Notes: generated from the sequence alone by a model not told the origin. Counted from the first letter of the stretch, positions 26,046 to 34,542 are shown. The stretch is 41,913 nucleotides of DNA from Henriciella sp. (GCA_012960415.1 DUBH01000002.1:1278-43190), one strand, 5' to 3'. Numbers and translations are program-made.

Positions 26046-27053
26046 TCAGATCTTCCGAAGCGCCGACAGAAGCCCGTCCATATCAGGCGGTAGCGGCGCT
26101 TCGGCGAAGACGTCTTCCCCGGTCACCGGATGAACGAAGCCGAGGCTTGCGGCGTGCAGGGCCTGCCTGTCGAACTGGCGCGCGCGCGTCGTGGCGTCGA
26201 TGAAGGCCTCACCCGACCCATACGCCTTGATGCCGCGCTGGCGGCCATAGGTCGGATCACCGATCAGCGGCGCACCGATATGCGCCAGATGCACCCGTAT
26301 CTGGTGCGTCCGGCCGGTCTCAAGCCGACATTCGATCAGCGCCGCCGCCGGAAGGCCGACGCCCTTGTCTAGTTCACCGAAGGTTTCCCTGGCCTTGTAG
26401 TGGGTGACAGCGTGACGCCCGTCGCCGCTCTCCTCATCGCGAATGACGGCCATTTTCTTGCGGTCACTGGTTGAGCGGGCAATGCGCATATCGACTGTTC
26501 CGACCAGCGGACGCGGAGCGCCGCGCGTAATTGCCAAGTAAGTCCGGTCGATATCGTGTGTCTTGAAAAGCTTGGAGAGACCGGCATGGGCAGGCTCGGT
26601 CTTGGCAACAACGAGGACGCCCGTGGTGCCCTTATCGATCCGGTGCACGATACCGGGACGTTCAACGCCCCCAATACCGGGCAGCTCTCCAGCGCAATGA
26701 TGGAGCAGGGCGTTCACAAGTGTCCCCTGCCAGCTGCCTGGCGCGGGATGCACGGCCATGCCCGAGGGCTTGTTCACCAGTATAAGGTGCTCATCCTCGA
26801 ACAGGATATCGAGCGGGATGTCTTCAGGCTCTGGCGTCGCTGGCACCGGGTCCGGCATGTTAAGCGTGTAGGTATCGCCAGGCGAGACGCCTGCCTTTGG
26901 ATCATCGGCCGTCTTGCCATTGAGGCTGACAGCGCCTTCCTTGATCAAGGTCTTTGCGCGAGACCGCGAGAGCTCTGGCAAGGCCTCCGACAGGAAGCGA
27001 TCGAGCCTCGTACCCTTGTCGGTGTCAGTCGCGGTGGCAGTGAGAGTGTTCAT
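26046..27053 (-). CDS. rluD: RluD-type 23S rRNA pseudouridine synthase
   Basis: A 335-residue enzyme. An S4 RNA-binding domain (about 14-75, RLDRFLSEALPELSRSRAKT) precedes the catalytic domain with VNKPSGMAVHPAPG, HRIDKGTTG (D140), GRTHQIRVHLAHIGAPLIGD and ALHAASLGFVHP. This is the layout of RluD, which makes pseudouridines in helix 69 of 23S rRNA (1911, 1915, 1917 in E. coli). The HRIDKGTTG form and length favour RluD over RluC. It is convergent with ald, seven bases apart, and divergent from phoD. This is the second pseudouridine synthase in the window. Confidence 0.88.
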   Translation of the reverse strand: MNTLTATATDTDKGTRLDRFLSEALPELSRSRAKTLIKEGAVSLNGKTADDPKAGVSPGDTYTLNMPDPVPATPEPEDIPLDILFEDEHLILVNKPSGMAVHPAPGSWQGTLVNALLHHCAGELPGIGGVERPGIVHRIDKGTTGVLVVAKTEPAHAGLSKLFKTHDIDRTYLAITRGAPRPLVGTVDMRIARSTSDRKKMAVIRDEESGDGRHAVTHYKARETFGELDKGVGLPAAALIECRLETGRTHQIRVHLAHIGAPLIGDPTYGRQRGIKAYGSGEAFIDATTRARQFDRQALHAASLGFVHPVTGEDVFAEAPLPPDMDGLLSALRKI

Positions 27054-27139
27054 CGGATCAGCTTATAGACCTTGTTTCGCGGAGTCGTCATGATCGCGCT
27101 GTAGACAGGCCAAAATCGATTCCTGAGGAGCGGGCTACA

Positions 27140-28849
27140 ATGAGCAAGATTTCCAGACGTCACTTTCTAAGCTTCAGCGCGGGCGCCGCGGGCCTCGCTG
27201 CCTGTGCCACCGAAACCACCGGCAACACGCCGCTCGCCGACAACCGCGCCGCGTTTGCAGGCGAGGTGAGCTTTGACCACGGCGTTGCATCTGGGGACCC
27301 GCTGAGCGACAGCGTTATCGTCTGGTCACGCGTCACACCGGCCGATGAGAATACGCAGTCACCAGTGCCCGTGACCGTCCGCCTCTACCGCGATGAAGCG
27401 ATGAGCCTGCTCGCAGCGGAAATACAACTTAACGCCACCTCCGCACGCAACTTCACGCTCAAGGCGGACATTCAGAGCCTGCAGGCGGAGACCGAATACT
27501 TCTACCAATTCACGGCCCGCACAACGTCCGGCGATGTCGTCTCCCCTGTCGGGCGAACGAAGACCGCCCCTGCATCAGGCAAGCCGCCTGTGACCTTCGC
27601 CGTCGTGTCGTGCTCGAATTTCCCGTTCGGCTATTTCAACGTTTACGACGCCATTTCCAAGCGCACGGACCTTGATGCCGTCATCCATCTTGGCGACTAC
27701 ATCTATGAGTATGGCGTCGACGGTTATGGCGGTCAGGCCGGTCAGGAGATTGACCGCAACCACGAGCCGCCAATGGAAATCGTCTCGCTCGGCGATTACC
27801 GGACCCGGCACGCCCAATACAAGCGCGATCCGATGCTTCAGGCGGCCCACGCCGTTGCGCCCTGGATCTGCACCTGGGACGACCACGAAAGCACCAACAA
27901 TTCCTACCGGACGGGCGCCGAGAACCACCAGCCAGAAACTGAAGGCAACTGGACTGACCGCAAGCAGGCCGCGGTTCAGGCCTATCTGGAATGGATGCCA
28001 GTTCGCGACCCCGAAGCGGGCCGCGCCACTGGCGGCATCTACCGCACCTTCAGCTTCGGCGACACCGCCAGCGTCTTCTGCCTAGAGTCCCGCCTGACGG
28101 GCCGCTCGGACGAAATCTCATGGGGCGCAGAACTGTCTGGGGTTGCCCCTGACGCTATCCCGGCGAAGGCGCAGGAAGTCATGGGCCGGGTCAGCGATGA
28201 GAGCCGCACCATGCTTGGCCGGGTTCAGGAAGAATGGCTCGATGGCGAGCTGCAGTCCTCGGTCTCAAGCGGCAAGACCTGGCAGGTCCTCGCCAATCAG
28301 GTCATCATGGCCCGCGTGCGACCGCCGAACCTGATGGGAACCCTCACCGACGCGCAGAAAGCCGCGCAGAGCGGATACGTCGCCCAGATGATCCCGTTCA
28401 GCCAGCTTGGCCTGCCCTTCAATCTGGATGCGTGGGATGGCTTCCCTGCCGCACGTGAGCGCCTCTATGCATCAGCTGCGGCGGCAAATGCACGGCTCGT
28501 GACGCTGACCGGCGATACGCACACCGCATGGGCCAATACATTACATGACAGCGCCGGCGCTGCTCGTGGGGTCGAGTTTGGCTGCACCTCGGTCACCTCG
28601 CCCGGCCTTGGCACCTACATCAAGGACGTGCCGGACCTTGGCGACCAGTTTGCAGCTGCCAATGAGGATGTGAACTGGTACAAGGTGGACGGCCACGGCT
28701 ACACGCTGGTGACGCTGACAGCGGACGATGTGACTTCGGAATACGTCGAAGTCTCTGGCATTCGCGACCAGTCCTACACCACCGGCTCTATCGCCCGCTT
28801 CCGTGCTGCGCGTACCGACGACGGCATGACGGCGCTTGAACGCGCCTAG
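27140..28849 (+). CDS. phoD: PhoD-family alkaline phosphatase (Tat-exported)
   Basis: A 569-residue secreted phosphatase. The N-terminus has a twin-arginine motif S-R-R-H-F-L and a lipobox-like LAAC, so it may be a Tat-exported lipoprotein. The PhoD N-terminal beta domain (about 40-145, [20 protein letters not shown]) is followed by the metallophosphatase domain: C158 (VVSCSN), D186 and Y189 in [16 protein letters not shown], and GDTHTAW. PhoD enzymes use Fe(III) and Ca ions and hydrolyse phosphomonoesters and diesters. The phosphate block is 2.3 kb upstream, but no convincing PHO box precedes it. GAGGAG lies nine bases before the ATG. Its stop overlaps queF in a shared CTAG. Confidence 0.92.
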   Translation: MSKISRRHFLSFSAGAAGLAACATETTGNTPLADNRAAFAGEVSFDHGVASGDPLSDSVIVWSRVTPADENTQSPVPVTVRLYRDEAMSLLAAEIQLNATSARNFTLKADIQSLQAETEYFYQFTARTTSGDVVSPVGRTKTAPASGKPPVTFAVVSCSNFPFGYFNVYDAISKRTDLDAVIHLGDYIYEYGVDGYGGQAGQEIDRNHEPPMEIVSLGDYRTRHAQYKRDPMLQAAHAVAPWICTWDDHESTNNSYRTGAENHQPETEGNWTDRKQAAVQAYLEWMPVRDPEAGRATGGIYRTFSFGDTASVFCLESRLTGRSDEISWGAELSGVAPDAIPAKAQEVMGRVSDESRTMLGRVQEEWLDGELQSSVSSGKTWQVLANQVIMARVRPPNLMGTLTDAQKAAQSGYVAQMIPFSQLGLPFNLDAWDGFPAARERLYASAAAANARLVTLTGDTHTAWANTLHDSAGAARGVEFGCTSVTSPGLGTYIKDVPDLGDQFAAANEDVNWYKVDGHGYTLVTLTADDVTSEYVEVSGIRDQSYTTGSIARFRAARTDDGMTALERA

Positions 28850-29310
28850 CCGCGCCCCCGATAGGTTGGCACACCTGTGTCAGGAACGATAAGGTCTTCT
28901 GGCGGGCGTCCTGTCTGCCAGAAGACATCAATCGGGATGCCGCCGCGTGGATACCAGTAGCCGCAAATCCGCATCCATGTCGGATCCAGCAGATCCTGCA
29001 GGCGCTTGCCGATGGCAACGGTGCAGTCCTCATGGAAGGCGCCGTGATTGCGGAATGACGTCATGTAGAGCTTCAGGCTCTTGCTCTCCACCAGCCACTC
29101 GCCCGGCGCATAGTCGATCACGATGTGCGCAAAGTCGGGCTGGCCTGTAACCGGGCAAAGCGACGTAAATTCCGGTACGGTAAAGCGCGCCAGATAGAGC
29201 GTCCCCGCATGCGGGTTCTTCACACGCTCCAGCTCTGCCACTTCAGGCGAAGCCGGAATGGCGCTTGAGCCGCCAAGCTGTTCAAGGCCGGTATAGATAC
29301 TCTCGCTCAT
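28846..29310 (-). CDS. queF: NADPH-dependent 7-cyano-7-deazaguanine (preQ0) reductase QueF
   Basis: A 154-residue single-domain QueF of the T-fold family (YkvM/short type). Nucleophile C52 and general acid D59 lie in [14 protein letters not shown]; the QueF motif [20 protein letters not shown] is present, followed by FHEDC. It reduces the nitrile of preQ0 to the amine of preQ1 in queuosine synthesis. It begins three bases after the cation-exchanger stop and shares a CTAG stop palindrome with the convergent phoD. No other queuosine gene is nearby. GAGG lies nine bases before the ATG. Confidence 0.96.
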   Translation of the reverse strand: MSESIYTGLEQLGGSSAIPASPEVAELERVKNPHAGTLYLARFTVPEFTSLCPVTGQPDFAHIVIDYAPGEWLVESKSLKLYMTSFRNHGAFHEDCTVAIGKRLQDLLDPTWMRICGYWYPRGGIPIDVFWQTGRPPEDLIVPDTGVPTYRGRG

Positions 29311-29313
29311 GGA

Positions 29314-30360
29314 TCAGAAACCTCCGATGCGCGGCAGGATGCCGAAGCTGAGCGACATGTAGACCGCATAGGCAAGAAGCAAGACTGCGCCTTCCCAGCG
29401 CGCCAGCTTGCGCCCGGTATATGCAAATAGAACAAGCAGGAACACGGACAGGGCAAGCGCTCCCATATCCTGCATGGTGACGAGGCTTGTCATCTCGCCG
29501 TATTCCATCGCGCTGACATCGACCGGCGTTCCAGCAGCAGGCTCTGGCGTGGACATGAGGCTGAACGGAAAGATAGCAGCCGATACGCCCATAATGCCAA
29601 GAATGTTGAAGATGTTAGAGCCAATGACATTGCCAAGGGCGACATCAGCCTTGCCCTTCAGGGCCGACATCACCGATGTCACAAGTTCTGGCAGGCTGGT
29701 CCCCACGGCAACGATCGACAGGCCGATGACGGTTTCGGAAATGCCGAACATGCGCGCCAGATCAGAGCCGCCATGCACGAGGAAACGAGCTCCGAGGATC
29801 ACACCCGCGATACCGCCCACAGCCAGCAGCAATGAGACAAGCAGCGGCTCCTTGGTCTCGACGACCTCGGCTTCTCCGGCATGCACTTCGCCCGCGGCAG
29901 ACCCCTTGCGCCGGTCGAGCAGGACGGAAAGCACAAGGTAGACAAGAAGCACGCCGATGAAGGCAAGGCCCGTCATCCGTGTGAAACCGTCAATCCATAT
30001 GACAGCCGCGAAAACGGCTGTAACGGCCACCATGAAAAGGCCGTCACGCGCGAGCGCACGCGGGTTCGTGACGATTGGGCAAATCACGCAGGCCGCGCCT
30101 ATAACCAGCAGCACATTGGCCACGTTCGACCCGTTCACATTACCGATGGAGAGCCCCGTCGACCCATCAGACAGCGCCTGAAGGCTGGTGACCAGTTCGG
30201 GCATGGAAGTGCCGAAGCCCACCAGGGTCAGGCCGATCAGCAGTTCTGACATACCGAGCCTGCGCGCAACGCCGACCGAACCGCGAACCAGGAATTCTCC
30301 GCCCGCAAATAGCAGGACCAGGCCGCCTAATATAAGGGCAATCATCATCGTCATGTTCAT
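29314..30360 (-). CDS. CaCA-family Na+/Ca2+ (cation/proton) exchanger, YrbG-like
   Basis: A 348-residue polytopic protein with about ten TM helices. The two alpha-repeat motifs, VGFGTSMPELVTSLQALSDG (about 47-66) and VAVGTSLPELVTSV in the second half, each followed by an Asn-rich GN(V)xGSN segment (IGNVNGSN; LGNVIGSNIFN), identify the Ca2+:cation antiporter fold and its ion-binding glutamates. A charged cytoplasmic loop (about 150-172, DRRKGSAAGEVHAGEAEVV) separates the halves. It exchanges Ca2+ (or a related cation) for Na+ or H+. Possible starts are ATGs at 30360, 30354, 30348 and 30345; the first has GGGAG close by. It is the first gene of a transcript that continues into queF. Confidence 0.92.
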   Translation of the reverse strand: MNMTMMIALILGGLVLLFAGGEFLVRGSVGVARRLGMSELLIGLTLVGFGTSMPELVTSLQALSDGSTGLSIGNVNGSNVANVLLVIGAACVICPIVTNPRALARDGLFMVAVTAVFAAVIWIDGFTRMTGLAFIGVLLVYLVLSVLLDRRKGSAAGEVHAGEAEVVETKEPLLVSLLLAVGGIAGVILGARFLVHGGSDLARMFGISETVIGLSIVAVGTSLPELVTSVMSALKGKADVALGNVIGSNIFNILGIMGVSAAIFPFSLMSTPEPAAGTPVDVSAMEYGEMTSLVTMQDMGALALSVFLLVLFAYTGRKLARWEGAVLLLAYAVYMSLSFGILPRIGGF

Positions 30361-30472
30361 CTAACTCCCAACCAGAACGGCATTCTGCTCATGCGCGGCG
30401 CTCTATATCCGCCGCGAATTCCCTTGCGGGATGAAACGGCTACACTGGTCGCGTGAATGGAAAGGAAAATCA

Positions 30473-30943
30473 ATGCGTCTTGCATACCGCGCCCCACTTC
30501 TCGCAGCCTTCGTCGTTCTGGCTTCCTGTGCCTCGCAAGGGCCAGCCGGTGTTTCTGCAAACTCGGCTGTAGTTGAAACCGAACGCATCGAAGCCGTGAT
30601 CCAGAAGCAGGCCGCTGCCTGGAATCGCGGCGATATCGAAGCCTTCATGGACGGCTATCTGCGCTCATCCAAACTGCGCTTCGCCTCAGGCGGCACTGTC
30701 ACACGCGGATTTGAGCCTACGCTTGCGCGCTACAAGGCACGATATGACACGCGCGAGGCAATGGGCACGCTCTCCTTCACTGAGCTTGAAACCGTCCTGC
30801 TATCCGAAGACGCCGCCGTGCTTCATGGCCGCTGGCAGCTCATACGCGACAATGACACCCCGTCAGGCCTCTTCACGCTTGTCTTCCGCAAGATTGGCGG
30901 CGACTGGCAGATCATCAGCGACACTACGACCTCGGCAGACTGA
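30473..30943 (+). CDS. Lipoprotein with SnoaL/NTF2-like (DUF4440-type) domain
   Basis: A 156-residue protein. A lipoprotein signal (LLAAFVVLAS|C) anchors a single NTF2-fold domain: the helix IEAVIQKQAAAWNRGDIEAF, then DGYLRSSKLRFASGGTVTRG and the closing strands HGRWQLIRDNDTPSGLFTLV and GDWQIISDTT. The YybH/DUF4440 group has this size and pattern; its members range from enzymes to pure binding proteins, so no reaction is assigned. ATG 30473 is chosen over 30431 because AAAGGA lies seven bases before it and the lipoprotein signal starts there. It is followed 72 bases later by the channel gene. Confidence 0.82.
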   Translation: MRLAYRAPLLAAFVVLASCASQGPAGVSANSAVVETERIEAVIQKQAAAWNRGDIEAFMDGYLRSSKLRFASGGTVTRGFEPTLARYKARYDTREAMGTLSFTELETVLLSEDAAVLHGRWQLIRDNDTPSGLFTLVFRKIGGDWQIISDTTTSAD

Positions 30944-31015
30944 TTGCGCTTGGCGCCTGCTTCGACATAGACAGGCGAGGACGTCGGCAGCGATCGTGAA
31001 TGGGGGACGAACAGG

Positions 31016-31903
31016 ATGGCGCGCGCAACGCTGGATCTTGAGACACACACATCGCGGCTCGAAGCGGCAATCGAAAGCATCTGGTTCCGAAACCTGATCA
31101 CAGCGCTGATCATTCTGAACGCCGCTGTTCTGGGTATCCTCACCTATCAGGAAGACCTCCCTCCTACTTTGGTCGTCTCCCTGAACGGCATCGATCGCGC
31201 GATCACCTACATCTTCGCGGTTGAGATTTTCCTGAAGCTCGTCGTCTATCGCCTTCTCTTTTTCCGCTCCGGCTGGAACTGGTTCGACTTCATCGTTGTC
31301 GGCATATCGTTGGCGCCAGGAAGCGAAGCCTTCTCGGTACTGCGGGCGCTGCGCGTGCTGCGGGTCCTGCGGCTGCTGCACGTCGTTCCGATGATGAAGC
31401 GCATCACCGAAGCGCTCCTGAAAGCCCTGCCCGGCATGGGAGCCATCGTCGCCGTTTTGGCGCTGCTGACATACGTCTACGCGGTCATGGCGACGAACAT
31501 GTACGGCAACACCGATAATGAGGAGGTGCTGCAGCTTTTCGGAGACCTGCCAAGTTCTGCCTTCTCGCTGTTTCAGGTCATGACAATGGATGGATGGCGG
31601 TTCGAAGTCGTCCAGAAAGTCATCGACGACGGTCATCCATGGGCCTGGCTGTTCTTCATCACTTTTATCTTCATCGCCAGCTTCGCCGTCCTGAACCTCT
31701 TTATCGCCCTTGTTGTTGAAGCCCTCGCGGCTGAACAGAGAGCGGCAACCGATGAGCTGCTCGAAGACATCGAGGAAGACGTTGAACACGCCGAAGAGGA
31801 ACGTGACGAAATCCTGAAGCTGCTGACGTCGCTGCGCGAGGAAATGGCCAGCTTGCGCGCCGCCGTCGATCAACGCGAGAGTGGCGGCAAGACCAGCGAA
31901 TAG
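31016..31903 (+). CDS. Single-domain voltage-gated cation channel (BacNav/CavMr-like)
   Basis: A 295-residue six-TM channel subunit. S1 is about 25-43, S2 about 58-82, S3 about 88-100, S4 about 106-122 with arginines at 110, 113, 116 and 119 every third residue, S5 about 138-160 and S6 about 209-236 (FAVLNLFIALVVEAL). The pore helix and selectivity filter read FQVMT190-M-D192-G-W194. The usual bacterial sodium-channel filter is TLESW, so Glu is replaced by Asp and Ser by Gly. A C-terminal acidic coiled coil (about 245-285) fits the tetramerising bundle of the family. GGGGGA lies upstream of the ATG. Four subunits should assemble; ion preference is uncertain. Confidence 0.92.
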   Translation: MARATLDLETHTSRLEAAIESIWFRNLITALIILNAAVLGILTYQEDLPPTLVVSLNGIDRAITYIFAVEIFLKLVVYRLLFFRSGWNWFDFIVVGISLAPGSEAFSVLRALRVLRVLRLLHVVPMMKRITEALLKALPGMGAIVAVLALLTYVYAVMATNMYGNTDNEEVLQLFGDLPSSAFSLFQVMTMDGWRFEVVQKVIDDGHPWAWLFFITFIFIASFAVLNLFIALVVEALAAEQRAATDELLEDIEEDVEHAEEERDEILKLLTSLREEMASLRAAVDQRESGGKTSE

Positions 31904-31982
31904 CAGTGAATTCTCACGAACTCGTAATGGTTATTATTGCCATTTGTGAGTATAGGTCACTGTCCCAACGGCCCGATCCGAT

Positions 31983-31997
31983 TATACTGACATTCCA
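31983..31997 (+). promoter_or_regulatory. -10 element directly before the TerB-DnaJ gene (possible leaderless start)
   Basis: TATACT (31983-31988) is a good -10 match, but the ATG is at 31998, so transcription would begin about 0-3 bases from the start codon. No ribosome-binding site is present before the ATG. A clear -35 is not seen. The upstream region also has a split CTCAC...GTGAG inverted repeat (about 31912-31950). Confidence 0.45.
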
Positions 31998-32699
31998 ATG
32001 AGCCTTTGGCAGTTGCTCATCGATGGCGGAAAACGCCTCTTCGATCCCGATACGCCGGAAGAGCCGGTGGGGAGCGAACAGGCCTGCGCGCCTGATCCGA
32101 ATGATGTTGGATTCACTGCGGCGGTGGTCGGTCTCAGCGCCAAGATGGCAGCGGCCGATGGCCGGGTCAGCGATGCCGAAGTCATGATGTTCTCGCGCAT
32201 TTTCCGCGCTTCGCCGGAAGACGAAACCCAGGTCAGGCGCGTCTTCCGCATCGCCCAGCAGACGGTCCGCGGCTACGAAGCCTATGCCCGCAAGATCGGC
32301 AAGAAATACTCTGCGCGGCCCTGCCTTCTGGAAGGTGTCCTCGACGGACTGTTCATGATTGCCGGCGCCGATGGTGCGGTGACAGGCGATGAGATTGAAT
32401 ATCTGCGCACTGTTTCAGAAGCCTTCGGCTTCGATGAGACGACCTTCCGGCGTATCCGGGCGAGCCATCTTGGGCCCGACCGCGATGACCCGTACCATAT
32501 TCTCGGCGTCGCCCATGACGCTGCATTTGACGAAATTCGCCGCGCCTATCGCCAGCTCATGGCTGACAATCATCCCGATAGAATCGTTGGCAACGGCGCC
32601 CCGCGCGAGTTTGAGCTCGCCGCCCACGACAAGGCTGCCGCCATCACGGGCGCCTATGCGCGCATTCGGGCAGAAAGAGGCCTGATTGCGGCAAACTGA
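31998..32699 (+). CDS. TerB-like and DnaJ-domain protein (DjlA-like co-chaperone)
   Basis: A 233-residue cytoplasmic protein. A TerB/tellurite-resistance-like helical domain (about 35-155, LSAKMAAADGRVSDAEVMMF and MIAGADGAVTGDEIEYLRTV, two related acidic repeats) is followed by a C-terminal J-domain (about 168-230) with DPYHILGVAHDAAFDEIRRA and the H-P-D signature in ADNHPDRIV. This is the DjlA layout, but no N-terminal TM anchor is visible, so it appears soluble. The J-domain should stimulate the ATPase of DnaK. It is next to the channel gene but has its own promoter. Confidence 0.9.
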   Translation: MSLWQLLIDGGKRLFDPDTPEEPVGSEQACAPDPNDVGFTAAVVGLSAKMAAADGRVSDAEVMMFSRIFRASPEDETQVRRVFRIAQQTVRGYEAYARKIGKKYSARPCLLEGVLDGLFMIAGADGAVTGDEIEYLRTVSEAFGFDETTFRRIRASHLGPDRDDPYHILGVAHDAAFDEIRRAYRQLMADNHPDRIVGNGAPREFELAAHDKAAAITGAYARIRAERGLIAAN

Positions 32700-32768
32700 G
32701 GGATTCCGCCGCAGAGAGATTGATTCCGGGGCGTTCAGCCTTCACATTCCTCTGCAGGAGACACGCAC

Positions 32769-33074
32769 ATGACATCAGCACGCACCCCGATTTCAGCAGA
32801 CCTTATCCTCAACCGGATTGGCTACGCCTTTAAAGAGGCGGCGCGCTGGACACTGAAAGGGCTGCTTGCGATCGCGATCGTGTTTATGGCCGGTGTCATT
32901 GCAGTGATCACGGCCGCAGCCGGGCTGTTCATCGCTGCCGTTGCGGTCCTCCTGAAACTCACAACGGGCAAGGCCGCGCCGCGCCGCGCGCAATATGCTG
33001 GTGGTGAAACCGACGAAAGCGGCATCACGCTTGAGGCCCACCGCACCGCACGCGGCTGGACCGTCGAACGCTAG
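32769..33074 (+). CDS. Small single-pass membrane protein of unknown function
   Basis: A 101-residue protein that I do not recognise. A basic, amphipathic N-terminal part (about 10-30, LILNRIGYAFKEAARWTLK) precedes one long hydrophobic stretch or hairpin (about 31-63, LLAIAIVFMAGVIAVITAAA). A soluble tail (APRRAQYAGGETDESGITLE, ending GWTVER) follows. GCAGGAG before the ATG supports translation. It lies 69 bases after the TerB-DnaJ gene on the same strand, and is conserved-looking in codon use. A membrane-associated accessory role is only a guess. Confidence 0.7.
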   Translation: MTSARTPISADLILNRIGYAFKEAARWTLKGLLAIAIVFMAGVIAVITAAAGLFIAAVAVLLKLTTGKAAPRRAQYAGGETDESGITLEAHRTARGWTVER

Positions 33075-33114
33075 GCCGACTTGGCAGAAGCCCGTCTGCG
33101 GCTCTCAGAATACT

Positions 33115-34119
33115 TCAGGTTCCGAATACGCTCGACTGCGCCTTGAATGCAGCAGCATCGACCTCATGGCGTAGCGGTTTTCCAGCAAGGAAGCTGGACA
33201 GGTTCTCGAGAAACTGTTCGTCATTGCGCCGGTCTGTGCCCTCAGTCGTTGGCGCGGTGTGTGCCGTTAGCGTGATGGCTGGATGAACCCAGAGTGGGCT
33301 TTCCGGCGAGAGTGGCTCTTGGCGGGTAACATCCAGTGCCGCATGCGCTGGCCGCCCCTGATCCAGCGCTGCCATAAGCGCTTCTTCGTCGACCAGAGGT
33401 CCACGCCCGACATTCAGGAACAGGCTGCCCGGCGACATCGCCGAGAAGAAGTCGGCATTGCCAAGGTTTTCCGTCTCCGACGTCAGCGGGCAGCAGAAAA
33501 GAACTGCATCGGCAAGGCCGATATCCTCAGGCGTCAGCTGATCTGGATGCAGCATATGATCGGCGAATGGGGAGACGGCACTGGAGCGCCGCACGCCCGT
33601 CACATGTGCGCCAAGGGCTTTTAAACGTCGGCCAGCATTCTCGCCGATATGGCCAAATCCATAGATCAGCCACCGTGTCTCTCCGACTTCACGGAAGGGC
33701 ACCTTCTGCCACTTGCGGTCCTGCTGAGACCTCCGGCGCGCGGCTCCTTCGCCAAAGAAGTCGAAAGCCGCCCAGAGAACCCATTCAGCGATGGCGTGGG
33801 CCTGCACATGGCTGACCGTGTAGATCTCGGCCTTCTGTCCGACTTTCTGCAGAAACTCATTATCGAGGCCGGCGGCGATGGACTGAAACCAGGCGAGGCG
33901 AGGCGCGGAGTAGACCTCTTTCACAAAATCGCGCACGGCCGGGCTGAAAAAAGCGTCTGTATTGCCATATGCAATGACACCTTTCGTCCCTTCGCCGCCC
34001 CATGGGCGCCTGAATTGCGCACTATCGCTTAAGGTGTAAGGCGCTATTTGTTCAGCCAGCGGCTTGAGACGGGCTTCCAGCCGGGAGAAGGTTCTTTCAT
34101 GTATAAGAAGATCGTACAA
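33115..34119 (-). CDS. D-isomer-specific 2-hydroxyacid dehydrogenase family protein
   Basis: A 334-residue enzyme. The NAD(P)-binding motif GFGHIGENAGRRLKALGAHV (about 183-200) is followed by the catalytic triad regions: R in LNVGRGPLVDEEAL, E in VTRQEPLSPESP and H in LTAHTAP. It reduces 2-keto acids or oxidises D-2-hydroxy acids; the substrate is not evident. The start is TTG at 34117-34119, with GGGAG six bases upstream, giving the first strand YDLLIHERTF; reading to an upstream ATG would add 50 residues unlike the family and lying antisense to the next gene. The 5' end therefore overlaps the divergent TIGR02301 gene by 21 bases. Confidence 0.85.
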   Translation of the reverse strand: MYDLLIHERTFSRLEARLKPLAEQIAPYTLSDSAQFRRPWGGEGTKGVIAYGNTDAFFSPAVRDFVKEVYSAPRLAWFQSIAAGLDNEFLQKVGQKAEIYTVSHVQAHAIAEWVLWAAFDFFGEGAARRRSQQDRKWQKVPFREVGETRWLIYGFGHIGENAGRRLKALGAHVTGVRRSSAVSPFADHMLHPDQLTPEDIGLADAVLFCCPLTSETENLGNADFFSAMSPGSLFLNVGRGPLVDEEALMAALDQGRPAHAALDVTRQEPLSPESPLWVHPAITLTAHTAPTTEGTDRRNDEQFLENLSSFLAGKPLRHEVDAAAFKAQSSVFGT

Positions 34120-34542
34120 ATCGCGCTCCCGTGCCTGCTTGGACTGACCCTTCTGCCAGTGGAAGCTGCCCATGGCCAGTATCAGGCCGAGGGAGAATTC
34201 GCAGATGTCCGAAGCCAGGACTATCTTCGCGACGTGGTCGCGCTTGCGTCCACGCTTGGCTCTGCCCATGCCCTCCGCGTGCTTTGTAACGGGCGCAATG
34301 ACCAGTATTGGCGCAGCTATATGCAGGACCTTTTGAGCCTCGAAGCACCCTATCAGGGCCGGCTGCGCACCTCGATGGTCGATGCCTTTAACACAGCCTA
34401 CTCAGCCGAAGCAGCGCGCAGGAATTCCTGTGACGACAGCGCGGTGTCAGCCGAACGTGTCTATGCTTCGACGGGTGAGCGACTCGCCAACGCGCTCGTG
34501 CAGGCGAACCTTCCTGAAAGCGCACGCGGAAGCGAGAACTAG
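34099..34542 (+). CDS. TIGR02301 family secreted protein
   Basis: A 147-residue protein with a signal peptide (IALPCLLGLTLLPVEAAHGQ, cleaved about residue 24). The mature part is helical and matches the alphaproteobacterial TIGR02301 family: SQDYLRDVVALASTLGSAHA, then LCNGRNDQYWRSYMQDLLSL and FNTAYSAEAARRNSCDDSAV. Two cysteines (LCNG and NSCDD) are the conserved pair and may be disulfide-bonded in the periplasm. Function unknown. GAGAAGG lies eight bases before the ATG. It overlaps the divergent dehydrogenase start by 21 bases and shares a CTAG stop palindrome with trmJ. Confidence 0.82.
   Translation: MYKKIVQIALPCLLGLTLLPVEAAHGQYQAEGEFADVRSQDYLRDVVALASTLGSAHALRVLCNGRNDQYWRSYMQDLLSLEAPYQGRLRTSMVDAFNTAYSAEAARRNSCDDSAVSAERVYASTGERLANALVQANLPESARGSEN

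Noticed and set aside
27054-27139. PHO box upstream of phoD
   Set aside because: GTCGTCATGATCGCGCTGTAG has one TGTCA-like half at best and no second half at 11 bp; not comparable with the pstC site.
30954-30977. Hairpin CGCCTG...CAGGCG between the NTF2-like gene and the channel gene
   Set aside because: A 6-bp stem with a 12-base loop and no T-run; expected by chance in GC-rich DNA.
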